64,000 nt of DNA. It comes from a virus. The stretch covers positions 1 through 64,000 of the IMG/VR virus record IMGVR_UViG_3300030104_005063, one strand, 5' to 3'. The stretch's first letter is position 1. The number at the start of each line of letters is the position of its first letter. Positions 24,973 to 33,920 of this stretch are shown here, in pieces. Made by a program: the position numbers and the translations under genes. The notes under the pieces are model-generated. The model was not told the DNA's origin, did no database searches, and saw only the letters and a program-made list of their open reading frames with translations.

Positions 24973-27705
24973 ATGAATTATCGTAATCTCATCTCTGTTC
25001 TGATGATGTCAGTTGGTCTTGTCTTTGGACAAGCTGTTACTGGTTTTGTTGGAAACGGAGAAGAACCACTTGTTGGAGCAAATCTTGTGGTTGAAGGAAC
25101 TGAGCTTGGTGGCGTAACTGATTCCGAAGGAAAGTTCGTCATCGAAACAGGTACAGGTACTTTCGACTTAACTGCTTCATACATCGGTTATGTATCCCAA
25201 ACCAAAAGTGTAAGGGTTGGGGACATAGTTGGGAGTGTTAGTTTCGACTTAGAAACTGATGTTGTTGCTCTCACAGCACTTGAAGTTTTGGCTTCTCGTG
25301 CCGATGAAACAACACCCGTAGCCTACACTAATGTTAGTAAAGAGGAAATGGAAGTTCGTCTTGGTTCTCAAGACATTCCAATGATTCTTAACACAACACC
25401 AAGTGTATATGCTACTCAACAAGGTGGCGGTGCGGGAGATGCCCGTATCAATGTTCGTGGATTCAATCAGAGAAATGTTGCTGTCATGATAAACGGTGTT
25501 CCCCAAAATGATATGGAGAACGGATGGGTTTATTGGTCTAATTGGGATGGGGTAGGTGATGCTACTTCCTCAATTCAGATGCAAAGAGGTCTATCAGCCG
25601 TCAATCTAGCAACACCATCTATTGGTGGAACTATGAACATTATCACCGATCCTGCTGCCCAAGAAAAGGGTGGAAAGTTCAAACAGGAAGTCGGTGAGGG
25701 TGGATTTCTAAAATCTACCTTGAATTATAACTCAGGTCTAATCAATGATAAACTGGCAGTAAGTGGAACGATTGTTCGTAAAACCGGTGATGGTTTTATA
25801 GACGGAACATGGACAGACGCTTGGGCTTATTATCTTGGTACATCTTATGCTGTATCAGACAAACAGAGGTTTGAGTTATACGCAATAGGTGCACCACAAA
25901 GACATGGTCAGAACCTATACAAACAGAACATAGCAACCTACTCTCAAGAGTTGGCTGGAAGTATCGATGGATATAATGATTCAGCTTATGTTGAAGGGGA
26001 GAAGTTTGAACATGAAGCTGGTAGGTTCTTCAACCAAAATTGGGCTCCAGTATCTTCGGATTACAAAGGACAACAATATTGGTATATGTATGGCGCCAGA
26101 ACAACAGATAGGTACAATCCTAATCTGTTGAATGAAAGAGAAAACTTCTTTCATAAACCACTTGTAAATCTAAACCATTTTTATGATATCAATGATGAGA
26201 TGAGATTATCTTCGGTATTATATTGGAGTGGTGGTTCTGGTGGTGGTACTGGTACTTATGGAAGTGTCAGTAGAAAACCAGCTATTGAAGGAAACCAATG
26301 GTGGGCTAGTTCACCTTGGATGTGGGATTGGGATGCTGAGATTGAACAGAACTCTGCTAATGTAGACTCTGCTTGGTCTGATACAGAAAATCGTTCCACA
26401 GGTATCCTAAGAAACTCAATCAATAGACAGAATACTTATGGTTTGATTTCTAAATTAAACTATGATGTATCAGATGAACTTGAAGTTCAAGTTGGTATTG
26501 ATTGGAGAACTGCTGGTATTGAACATGCTAGAGAAGTTCGTGACTTACTTGGTGGAGATTACTATGTAGACTTTGCTGATGACAATTTTGCTGATGGTAA
26601 GAAAGTTGGGTTAGGTGATATAATTGCTTATCACAACGAAACCACAGTAGATTGGTTTGGTGCTTTCTTACAAGGTCAATACGATACAGAGAAGATTAAT
26701 CTTTATGGTATGGGTGGTATTTCAACCATCGAGTATACTTACAAAGACTTTTTCTCTGTTGAGAAAGAACTTGTAGAAGCTCCATCTATTACAACCTTTC
26801 AAGTAAAAGGTGGTGGTAGATATAATCTTGACGACAGACTTTCGGCATTTGCTAATGTCGGATATGTTCAGAAACCACCAATTCTTGATAATGTAATTGA
26901 CTATGATGGAAATGTATCTACAAATCCAGACAATGAGAAATTTACATCTTTTGAAATCGGTGGTGAGTATGGAAGTGAGTTAGTTGCTATCAAAGGTAGT
27001 TATTACAACACCCAATGGAAAGATAGGAACTTAACTAAATCTGTAACCACAGGTCAAGGTGACTCAGGTGACACAGACATCATTTATTTAACAGGTGTGA
27101 ATCAATCACATTCTGGTGTAGAGGTTGAATCTAAGATTGCTCTACACGAAATGGTGGACTTAGATGTTGCTGTTAGTATCGGTGATTGGTATTTTGATGG
27201 AGATGCGAAGGGTGATTATACTGAGATGGAATACAACGATGATAACCAAATCATTGGACAAACATCTACAGAATATCAGTATGCTTTAAGTAATCTTAAA
27301 GTTGGTGACATGCCACAAACTGCTTATGTTGGTGGATTAACATTAAAACCAATTAAAGGATTGAGTGTACAAGGACTTTACAGATGGTATGACAATCATT
27401 ATGCTGATTGGAGTCCTGATGCTCGTGAGGTTGACGAAGATGGTGCTGATAGGGCACAAGTATGGAAAACACCATCCTATGGTAAGTTAGACATACATGC
27501 TTCTTATAAGTTACCAGAAGTTGCTGGTTTAGACATGACATTAAGTGCTCATTTATTCAATGCACTTGATGATGTTTATATCCAAGATGCAACAGATAAC
27601 AGTAAGTATAATGGGTACGGTGATAAACTTCACTTGGCTCATAACGCTGAAGTATTCTTGGGAACACCAAGAAGTTTTAATTTAGGACTTTCTGTTAATT
27701 TCTAA
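24973..27705 (+). CDS. TonB-dependent outer-membrane receptor
   Basis: Start placed at ATG 24973, behind AGGAG, because it gives a clean signal peptide (MNYRNLISVLMMSVGLVFGQ); the upstream ATG at 24937 would prefix 12 polar residues. The 910-residue protein then has a carboxypeptidase-regulatory-like domain (about 22-95, EPLVGANLVVEGTELGGVTD), a plug domain (about 125-225, INVRGFNQRNVAVMINGVPQ and GGTMNII), and a 22-strand-type barrel ending in the aromatic residue of SFNLGLSVNF. It is full length with no frameshift. Such receptors import B12, siderophores or glycans using TonB energy. They are not a normal phage gene. Style suggests an FCB-group donor, perhaps Marinimicrobia. It follows the B12-dependent reductase by 75 bases and ends at a terminator. 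Confidence 0.92.
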   Translation: MNYRNLISVLMMSVGLVFGQAVTGFVGNGEEPLVGANLVVEGTELGGVTDSEGKFVIETGTGTFDLTASYIGYVSQTKSVRVGDIVGSVSFDLETDVVALTALEVLASRADETTPVAYTNVSKEEMEVRLGSQDIPMILNTTPSVYATQQGGGAGDARINVRGFNQRNVAVMINGVPQNDMENGWVYWSNWDGVGDATSSIQMQRGLSAVNLATPSIGGTMNIITDPAAQEKGGKFKQEVGEGGFLKSTLNYNSGLINDKLAVSGTIVRKTGDGFIDGTWTDAWAYYLGTSYAVSDKQRFELYAIGAPQRHGQNLYKQNIATYSQELAGSIDGYNDSAYVEGEKFEHEAGRFFNQNWAPVSSDYKGQQYWYMYGARTTDRYNPNLLNERENFFHKPLVNLNHFYDINDEMRLSSVLYWSGGSGGGTGTYGSVSRKPAIEGNQWWASSPWMWDWDAEIEQNSANVDSAWSDTENRSTGILRNSINRQNTYGLISKLNYDVSDELEVQVGIDWRTAGIEHAREVRDLLGGDYYVDFADDNFADGKKVGLGDIIAYHNETTVDWFGAFLQGQYDTEKINLYGMGGISTIEYTYKDFFSVEKELVEAPSITTFQVKGGGRYNLDDRLSAFANVGYVQKPPILDNVIDYDGNVSTNPDNEKFTSFEIGGEYGSELVAIKGSYYNTQWKDRNLTKSVTTGQGDSGDTDIIYLTGVNQSHSGVEVESKIALHEMVDLDVAVSIGDWYFDGDAKGDYTEMEYNDDNQIIGQTSTEYQYALSNLKVGDMPQTAYVGGLTLKPIKGLSVQGLYRWYDNHYADWSPDAREVDEDGADRAQVWKTPSYGKLDIHASYKLPEVAGLDMTLSAHLFNALDDVYIQDATDNSKYNGYGDKLHLAHNAEVFLGTPRSFNLGLSVNF

Positions 27706-27718
27706 AACGATAAATTTA

Positions 27719-27745
27719 GGGGGGTTGAAATATATCCCCCTTTTT
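27719..27745 (+). terminator. Rho-independent terminator after the TonB receptor
   Basis: A run of six G (27719-27724) and CCCCC (27736-27740) form the stem around an 11-base loop, followed by TTTTT. It closes the reductase-receptor unit. Confidence 0.85.
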
Positions 27746-27760
27746 ATCAAAGGTATTTAA

Positions 27761-28264
27761 ATGAAAAAGTTATTATTTTTATTATTATTATTATTTGGAT
27801 GTGACGATAGGATTGAAGAACCAAATAAATCAAATATTATAGTTACAATGCTAAGAATACCTAGAATAGAAATATTAGATAATATATGGATTACACCAGC
27901 TCCAATATGGGGACATTTAGAATCAGAAGATAGTATACCCGTTGAAAGAATGATTGTACATTGGTGGAGTAATATGTATTGGGATGAAGATGATTCAAGT
28001 GGACATTACAGATTGTTATCTAATCGTAGAAACAAAGCAATATGGTATGATAAATTTGGTAACAGAGATACTATGGATGTAGATGTAGATACATTAAGAT
28101 GGACTACAGATAGATACTCTGAAGTAGATAGTTTAGGATATTTTTTTAATACACTAAGACCTACAAGAGTAATGCAAAATAAAGGTTCGGGTAGTTATAT
28201 GAAATTGTATTGGAGTATTGAAAATACACTAATAGATTCACAAGAAGTTTTTTTAATGGATTAA
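27761..28264 (+). CDS. Predicted lipoprotein
   Basis: A 167-residue protein with a type II signal peptide: MKKL, a Leu/Phe-rich core and the lipobox LFGC, so Cys14 would be lipidated. The mature part is rich in Trp, Tyr and Asp and in short beta strands (MIVHWWSNMYWDEDD, YMKLYWSIENTL), perhaps an Ig-like domain, but I recognise no family. It starts 16 bases after the TonB receptor terminator with AAAGG upstream. It is cellular in style and may have travelled with the receptor gene, for example as a surface partner or an exclusion lipoprotein; both are inference. Confidence 0.75.
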   Translation: MKKLLFLLLLLFGCDDRIEEPNKSNIIVTMLRIPRIEILDNIWITPAPIWGHLESEDSIPVERMIVHWWSNMYWDEDDSSGHYRLLSNRRNKAIWYDKFGNRDTMDVDVDTLRWTTDRYSEVDSLGYFFNTLRPTRVMQNKGSGSYMKLYWSIENTLIDSQEVFLMD

Positions 28265-28272
28265 AAAAACAC

Positions 28273-28302
28273 TTGACTTGTATATGGTTTTGTTGTTATA
28301 TT
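28273..28302 (+). promoter_or_regulatory. Sigma70-like promoter of the DNA polymerase gene
   Basis: TTGACT (28273), then TTATAT at 17 or TATATT at 18 bases' spacing. The predicted start near 28309 gives a 26-base leader with only a weak ribosome site (GGGGAT). Confidence 0.6.
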
Positions 28303-28334
28303 TACATATCGAAAATGGGGATTTTATAATCTAA

Positions 28335-30860
28335 ATGTATCAGAATATTTGGTGTGAAAAAAGAGGTGGTAATCAAGTAGAAGTTCATCTTTGGGATGAT
28401 GTTGCTGGTTATCAAAACTTTATATTTAAAAATTATGCTTATGTCCGAGATGGTGGTGGGCAATATCGTTCTATTTATGGGGATAAGTTGAAGAAAGTTA
28501 CATATTGGACAGAACAAGATTTTAAAACTGGTCGAGTCTTTGAATCAGATATTCCATTGGAAACTCGTATCTTATTAGATAGATATGAGGATTCAGATGA
28601 GCCGTCCAAAGACCACAGAGAATTATTTTTTGATATAGAGGTGGAAGTCACAGATGGTTTTCCTGAACCATCAAAAGCACAAAACAAGGTGACTTCGGTT
28701 GCCATGTATACCAAACACGATGGTAAATATCGTGTTTATGTTTTAGGAGAAGGACAAGATAATTTAAAAGACGAAGTTGATATTCGTTTTTATTCTACAG
28801 AGAATGAGTTACTCAAAGAGTTTTTAAGATATTGGATAGATGTGAAACCAACAGTTGTTACTGGTTGGAACACTAATGGTTTTGATATTCCTTACTTATA
28901 TAATCGTCTATCAAAAGTTTTAGGTGAAGAGTTTGCTAATGCTTTGTCACCGATACAAATTGTAAAATATAATCCAAACAAAAAGATGTATAGAATCGCT
29001 GGTGTTAGTTCTTTGGATTATATGGATTTATATAGAAAATTTACATACACACAACAATCAAGTTATCGTCTAGACCATATCGGAACAATAGAGGTAGGGT
29101 TAGGTAAGGTCGAGTATGAGGGAACATTAGATGACTTATATAGAGATGACATTGATAAGTTTATTGAATACAACCTAAACGATGTTGAGATAGTTAAGGC
29201 ACTTGACCAAAAGTTCAAACTCTTGGATTTGGCTCGTGCTGTATCTCACTTGGGTAGAATACCTTACGAAGAGGTATATTTTAGTTCTCGATATATTGAG
29301 GGTGCTATGTTGGTGTATCTTCGTAGTTTAGGTTTAGTTGCTCCAAGTAAAGGAGCTAATGTGACATATGATGGTTCAGAGGGTAGATTTAGTGGTGCTT
29401 ATGTTAAGTCACCGACACCAGGTCGTTATGATTGGGTATTTGATTTAGATTTAACATCTATGTATCCAAGTATCATTATGTCTTTGAATATGTCACCAGA
29501 AACTAAAATAGGTAAGATAAATGGTTGGGATGCGGAAGAATTTATTAGAGGGGAAGAAAAACACTATTCTGTAGAAAAGGATGGTAAAACTATTAGAACC
29601 TTTACGAGTGGACAACTCAAAGATTTTTTTAACAAAAATGAAATATCCATTTCATCAAATGGTGTATTGTATGACCTTACCCAAAAGGGTGTCATACCGG
29701 CAATACTTGAGAAATGGTTTAATGAAAGAGTAGAGTATAGAAAACTGGCAAAGAAGTATGGTGAAGAAGGGAATGACGAACTACATGGTTATTTTGATAG
29801 ACGACAATTGGTACAGAAGATTCTTCTAAATAGTCTGTATGGAGTTTTGGGTTTGACGGTGTTTCGATTTTATGATATTGACAATGCTGAAGGTACGACA
29901 ACGACAGGTCAAAAGCTGATTCAGTTTACAGAGAAGATTGCTAACAATTACTACAATAACATATTAGGAACGAAAGAGGATTATTGTATTTACACAGATA
30001 CAGACTCAGTTTTCTACTCTGCTCTTCCACTTGTTCAAAACAGACATCCAAATGCCGATGTCAAGGATGACAAGTTCATGACCGAACAGATTCTTGAGAT
30101 TGCTGGTGAGGTACAAGATTACATTAACAAATCTTACAATTACTTCAGTAGTAAGTTTCTAAACATCAGAGGTGACCATCGTTTTGAGATTAAACAAGAA
30201 ATGATTGCTAAGTCTGCTTTTTGGGTGACTAAGAAAAGATATGGTCAATGGATTATCAACGATGGTGGTTTGGAAGTAGAGAAACTTGATGTTAAAGGTT
30301 TGGATATTGTTCGTAGTTCATTCCCACCAGCATTTCGTGACTTCATGACTAAGGTTCTAAAAGCTATCCTTGCTAAAGTTCCAAAAGAAAAGATTGATGA
30401 GTTTATTTTGAACTTCAAGAACAATCTACAGAATGAAGAGTTAGATAAGATTGCTCTTCCAACAGGTGTCAAGGGATTGAATAAATACATTGATAAATCA
30501 AAGGGTGGTTTTCAAAGTAAAACTATGTTTACATCAATGAAGAAAGGTGCACCTGTTCACACAAAAGCCTCAGTTATCTATAATGACTTATTGAGACATT
30601 TTAAAGCTATGAATCACGAACCTATTTCAAATGGTAATAAAGTTCGTTGGGTATACCTAAAACAAAATCCCTTTAATATTGATGGGATTGCTTACAAAGG
30701 TTATGATGATCCTAAACAAATCATAGATTTCATTAATCAGTACATTGACCGAGATAAATTATTTGATAAAGCTCTTAATAAAAAGATAAAGATGTTTTAT
30801 GATGCGATGTCTTGGGATATGCCAGTAGAGAAGAAAAATACAATTGAAAAGTTTTTTTAA
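28335..30860 (+). CDS. Family B replicative DNA polymerase, gp43-like
   Basis: An 841-residue proofreading polymerase. Exonuclease motifs: LFFDIEVEV (Exo I), VVTGWNTNGFDIPYLYNRL (Exo II) and YNLNDVEIV (Exo III). Polymerase motifs: DLDLTSMYPSI at residues 370-380 (motif A), KILLNSLYGVLG (motif B) and YTDTDSVF at 553-560 (motif C) with both catalytic Asp. The C-terminus (about 750-841) ends in a helix with PVEKKNTIEKFF, consistent with the clamp-binding tail of T4-like polymerases. It is slightly shorter than T4 gp43 (898). Clamp and clamp-loader genes follow directly. Confidence 0.95.
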   Translation: MYQNIWCEKRGGNQVEVHLWDDVAGYQNFIFKNYAYVRDGGGQYRSIYGDKLKKVTYWTEQDFKTGRVFESDIPLETRILLDRYEDSDEPSKDHRELFFDIEVEVTDGFPEPSKAQNKVTSVAMYTKHDGKYRVYVLGEGQDNLKDEVDIRFYSTENELLKEFLRYWIDVKPTVVTGWNTNGFDIPYLYNRLSKVLGEEFANALSPIQIVKYNPNKKMYRIAGVSSLDYMDLYRKFTYTQQSSYRLDHIGTIEVGLGKVEYEGTLDDLYRDDIDKFIEYNLNDVEIVKALDQKFKLLDLARAVSHLGRIPYEEVYFSSRYIEGAMLVYLRSLGLVAPSKGANVTYDGSEGRFSGAYVKSPTPGRYDWVFDLDLTSMYPSIIMSLNMSPETKIGKINGWDAEEFIRGEEKHYSVEKDGKTIRTFTSGQLKDFFNKNEISISSNGVLYDLTQKGVIPAILEKWFNERVEYRKLAKKYGEEGNDELHGYFDRRQLVQKILLNSLYGVLGLTVFRFYDIDNAEGTTTTGQKLIQFTEKIANNYYNNILGTKEDYCIYTDTDSVFYSALPLVQNRHPNADVKDDKFMTEQILEIAGEVQDYINKSYNYFSSKFLNIRGDHRFEIKQEMIAKSAFWVTKKRYGQWIINDGGLEVEKLDVKGLDIVRSSFPPAFRDFMTKVLKAILAKVPKEKIDEFILNFKNNLQNEELDKIALPTGVKGLNKYIDKSKGGFQSKTMFTSMKKGAPVHTKASVIYNDLLRHFKAMNHEPISNGNKVRWVYLKQNPFNIDGIAYKGYDDPKQIIDFINQYIDRDKLFDKALNKKIKMFYDAMSWDMPVEKKNTIEKFF

Positions 30861-30861
30861 C

Positions 30862-30890
30862 TTGACATTTAGTCAAATATTTAGTAAATT
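30862..30890 (+). promoter_or_regulatory. Sigma70-like promoter of the clamp operon with inverted repeat
   Basis: TTGACA (30862), 17 bases, TAAATT (30885). The -35 box is also the left arm of TTGAC-ATTTA-GTCAA (30862-30876), which could be an operator. Confidence 0.6.
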
Positions 30891-30916
30891 AAATAATAAT
30901 ATGGAGAATAATAATA

Positions 30917-31639
30917 ATGAATAAAATCACATTAGATACCTTTATCCAAAAGTACAATCTTGGTGGTAGTATAAATTCAGTAAAGTGGGAGTCAAATGGT
31001 GACACACTTTCTACTCGTTTTATATCACCAGATAAAAGTCTTTTGGGTGAGTTATCACTTAGTAAACAATCACTTCCTAACTTTGAGGTAGGTGTTTATG
31101 ACACACCACTTCTATCTAAGATGTTAGGTACTCTTGCTGATAAGATTGATTTCAATGTAATAAAATCACCATCAGATGAAGAACAACCTGTAGCATTCGG
31201 ATTTTCAGATGGTAAGATATCTGTTAGTTATGTTCTTGCTGCTCTTGGTGTTATTCCTGATGTGCCAGAACTAAAGAATGTACCTGAGTTTGATACTCTT
31301 ATCAATATTGATACTCAGTTCATCAACTCTTTTATTCGTGGTAAAGGTGCTCTTGCAGATGTTGAACATTTTTCTATTCAACCAGTAAATGGTGGTGTGG
31401 AGTTCGTCATTGGTTTTAGTGATATTAATTCCAATCGTATTAGTATTAAAGTTCAAAGTGGTGCAGTAAAACTAACTGAACCAATCGTCTTTAATGCCAA
31501 CTTATTCAAGGAAGTTCTAAATGCGAACAAAGAATGTTCTAAGGCAGTTCTTCAAGTAAGTTCTGGTGGTCTTGCTCACATCGAGTTTAAGATAGACGAC
31601 TTCAATGTTAAATATTACTTAGTATCACAGCAGGTATAA
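30917..31639 (+). CDS. Sliding clamp, gp45-like
   Basis: A 240-residue DNA polymerase processivity factor (T4 gp45 is 228). The strand order and segments such as FSDGKISVSYVLAALG, VEFVIGFSDINSNRI and VLQVSSGGLAHIEFKIDDF, ending in VKYYLVSQQV, match T4-like clamps; two repeated half-domains are visible. It encircles DNA as a trimer and also couples replication to late transcription in T4. The promoter and a GGAG site lie upstream, and gp44 starts two bases after its stop. Confidence 0.88.
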   Translation: MNKITLDTFIQKYNLGGSINSVKWESNGDTLSTRFISPDKSLLGELSLSKQSLPNFEVGVYDTPLLSKMLGTLADKIDFNVIKSPSDEEQPVAFGFSDGKISVSYVLAALGVIPDVPELKNVPEFDTLINIDTQFINSFIRGKGALADVEHFSIQPVNGGVEFVIGFSDINSNRISIKVQSGAVKLTEPIVFNANLFKEVLNANKECSKAVLQVSSGGLAHIEFKIDDFNVKYYLVSQQV

Positions 31640-31640
31640 T

Positions 31641-32552
31641 ATGAGTTCACATGGATTATGGGTGGAGCGTTATCGTCCATCGACATTAGACACTTATGTT
31701 GGTAATGAAACTCTCAAAACAAAGGTCGAGAGGTTCATAGAGGAGCAAAATGTTCCACACCTATTATTATATGGTAGAGCCGGTGGGGGTAAAACAACCC
31801 TTGCCAAGATTATCGTAAATGCTATCGAATGTGACTATCTCTATATTAATGCTTCGGATGAACGAAACATAGACTTGGTTAGGGACAAACTTAAGAACTT
31901 TGCTTCTTCTGTTGGTTTTAAACCAAACAAAATCGTAATCTTGGATGAGGCTGATTATCTTAATGTTAATTCAGCCCAACCGGCTCTTCGTAATCTTATG
32001 GAGACTTTCTCTGCTCATTGTAGATTTATCTTGACTTGTAACTATGTTGAAAAGATAATCGATCCGATTCAGAGTAGATGTCAGACCTATAAGATTATTC
32101 CACCATCAAAGAAAGATGTGGCAGTTCACGCTAAGTATATCTTGGAAGAAGAGAATATCTCTTTTGATTTAGATGACTTGGCTCTCGTGGTAACTGCTGG
32201 TTATCCTGACTTGAGAAAGGTTATCAATGACTTACAGAGACAGGCGATTGATGGTCAGTTAAAGATAGATAAAGATGGAATGTTACATAACGAGTTCAAA
32301 CTTCAGTTCTTGGATATGATAAAACAAGGTGTTGATTTGAGAACCATTCGTAAGTTTGTAGCTGATAGTAACTTTACAGATTACACAGAGCTGTATCGTT
32401 TTCTATATGATGAGGTAGAGAATATTTCTGTGGAGAAACTACCAGAGATTATCATTGATATATCAAATGGTTCTTATCAAGATGTGTTGGTCGTGGATAA
32501 AGAGATAAATTTTATGGCTACCATCTCTAACATACTTAGGAGATTACAATGA
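31641..32552 (+). CDS. Clamp loader ATPase subunit, gp44-like
   Basis: A 303-residue AAA+ protein. LWVERYRPSTLDTYVGNE opens it; Walker A is LLYGRAGGGKTTLAK near residues 44-58, Walker B ILDEADYLN near 102, and the arginine-finger SRC motif is DPIQSRCQTY. It forms, with the gp62-like subunit encoded 0.2 kb downstream, the loader that places the clamp at primer ends. The stop overlaps the next ATG. Confidence 0.93.
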   Translation: MSSHGLWVERYRPSTLDTYVGNETLKTKVERFIEEQNVPHLLLYGRAGGGKTTLAKIIVNAIECDYLYINASDERNIDLVRDKLKNFASSVGFKPNKIVILDEADYLNVNSAQPALRNLMETFSAHCRFILTCNYVEKIIDPIQSRCQTYKIIPPSKKDVAVHAKYILEEENISFDLDDLALVVTAGYPDLRKVINDLQRQAIDGQLKIDKDGMLHNEFKLQFLDMIKQGVDLRTIRKFVADSNFTDYTELYRFLYDEVENISVEKLPEIIIDISNGSYQDVLVVDKEINFMATISNILRRLQ

Positions 32553-32788
32553 ACATGAAACCACAAAAACCATTACCACAACAACAAGTTCAAATAGACT
32601 TGAGTGATGCAGATACAATGAAATGTCAGAAGTGTGAAAATAGTATTTTCATACAAGGATATGTTATAAAGAAAATATCTGCTATCGTATCGCCTACAGG
32701 TAAAGAAGTTATCGCTCCAATTCAAGTTTTCAATTGTGGAAATTGTGGAGAGATGTTACCACTACAGGAATTAGATGAACTTATTTAA
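32549..32788 (+). CDS. Small zinc-ribbon protein
   Basis: A 79-residue protein with two Cys pairs, MKCQKC and FNCGNCGEM, spaced like a zinc ribbon. It sits between the gp44- and gp62-like genes, overlapping both (ATG inside the gp44 stop region). No T4 counterpart lies at this place. It may bind DNA or a replisome partner. Confidence 0.65.
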   Translation: MNMKPQKPLPQQQVQIDLSDADTMKCQKCENSIFIQGYVIKKISAIVSPTGKEVIAPIQVFNCGNCGEMLPLQELDELI

Positions 32789-33194
32789 GTGGATAGATGA
32801 ACTATTCACTAAGAAAAGACCTTGGGATAGTTTTTCAGAAGAAGAACAAAAGAAGTTTAGTCCGTTTATGGTAAATCGTTATTTAAGTATGAATAATGAT
32901 TTCTTACCTATTGTTAATCACTTTCAGAAGTTGACCATTGAGGTAATGCCACATTCTGCTGTCTATAAATTCTATTGTTCCTTACTCCCAAACAAGAAAA
33001 CTTTTTTAAGGTATCTTAGTGGTAAAAAAACAAAGGTCAACGAAAAAGTTGTTCCTTTTATTCAAGAATACTTCGAGGTTAGTAAGATACAAGCTGGTGA
33101 ATATTATCAGTTGATGAATAAAGACGAATTGAAGTCTTTACTAACCAAGTATGGTAAAACAGAAAAGGAAATAAAAAAGATGGGTGTTAAATGA
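32775..33194 (+). CDS. Clamp loader small subunit, gp62-like
   Basis: A 139-residue helical protein. WDSFSEEEQKKFSPFMVNRYLSMN, the FYCSLLPNKKTFLRYL segment and IQEYFEVSKIQAGEYYQLM parallel the 'FMINKGLS', 'DFLLNSIRKRKRF' and 'VKEYYGYSNEKA' segments of T4 gp62 (187 residues). gp62 completes the gp44 ring without ATPase motifs of its own. Adjacent to gp44 as in T4. It is shorter, lacking part of the N-terminus. Confidence 0.75.
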   Translation: MNLFKWIDELFTKKRPWDSFSEEEQKKFSPFMVNRYLSMNNDFLPIVNHFQKLTIEVMPHSAVYKFYCSLLPNKKTFLRYLSGKKTKVNEKVVPFIQEYFEVSKIQAGEYYQLMNKDELKSLLTKYGKTEKEIKKMGVK

Positions 33195-33535
33195 ATAAGT
33201 TACTCATGGCTATGTCTATATCATTAGTAGGGCATGTTATTGCATGGTTTCATATGCAAGGTCAATTCAAATATGAATGGGCAAAAAGTTTATGGTGGAT
33301 AGTTCTTGGTGGGATACCTATAAGTTTTTGTTTTTTCTATGGAACAAAGTGGTATTATGATTATTTCCAAAATTATTGGTATGTTAGACCAATAGGATTT
33401 GGTATGGCAACGCTAACTATGGGTGTTTTAACTTGGTTGGTTTTGAATGAAGTGCCAGATACAAGAACTATCATATCGTTAGTTTTATCAGTTGTTATTA
33501 TAGCAATACAGTTATCACATTTAATTATAAAATAG
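33191..33535 (+). CDS. Small multi-spanning membrane protein
   Basis: A 114-residue hydrophobic protein with about four membrane segments: residues 3-20, 35-52, 66-85 and 93-112 (SLVLSVVIIAIQLSHLIIK). The overall appearance recalls small DMT/SMR-type membrane proteins, but no signature residue is diagnostic. It overlaps the gp62-like stop by 4 bases (ATGA). A transport, holin-like or host-membrane role is possible; I cannot choose. Confidence 0.65.
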   Translation: MNKLLMAMSISLVGHVIAWFHMQGQFKYEWAKSLWWIVLGGIPISFCFFYGTKWYYDYFQNYWYVRPIGFGMATLTMGVLTWLVLNEVPDTRTIISLVLSVVIIAIQLSHLIIK

Positions 33536-33542
33536 AGGTTAT

Positions 33543-33920
33543 ATGAAAATAAAAGAAAGAGAACTTAATAAGTCAAGTGACACTCATCCAGTTGTAGAAC
33601 AAATGGAAAAAGAATGGCCACAGATGACTAGAGAGTTTAAGAGATTACAGAGAGAACAATATGAATTGTTTTGTAGAAAACAACATGATTATGGTCCTGG
33701 TAATATTTCAGTTGGAACTATGTTACAGACCGATGATGAAGTTCACTTATCACTTACAGGTTTGTGGTTTAGAATGAATGATAAAATTCAGAGGTTAAAG
33801 ACTTTGATTATGACCGGCAGAGAATCTGCTGTAGACGAACCATTAGAGGATGCTTATTTAGATGTATCTAACTATGGTATTATGGCAACAATCGTTAAAA
33901 ATGGTAAATGGGGTAAATAA
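33543..33920 (+). CDS. DUF1599/Nmad1-like helical protein
   Basis: A 125-residue helical protein. The core CRKQHDYGPGNIS, LWFRMNDKIQRLKTLI and EPLEDAYLDVSNYGIMA matches a family (DUF1599, called nucleotide-modification-associated domain 1) seen in phages near nucleotide enzymes, with MazG-like helices. Conserved Asp, Glu and Lys in these helices may bind metal or a nucleotide. It overlaps the next ATG by one base (TAATG). Confidence 0.65.
   Translation: MKIKERELNKSSDTHPVVEQMEKEWPQMTREFKRLQREQYELFCRKQHDYGPGNISVGTMLQTDDEVHLSLTGLWFRMNDKIQRLKTLIMTGRESAVDEPLEDAYLDVSNYGIMATIVKNGKWGK

Noticed and set aside
24973-28264. Assembly chimera as the explanation for cellular genes
   Set aside because: Not excluded, but the junctions show normal spacing, terminator and promoter, and base composition is similar to neighbours by eye. 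Read data would be decisive.
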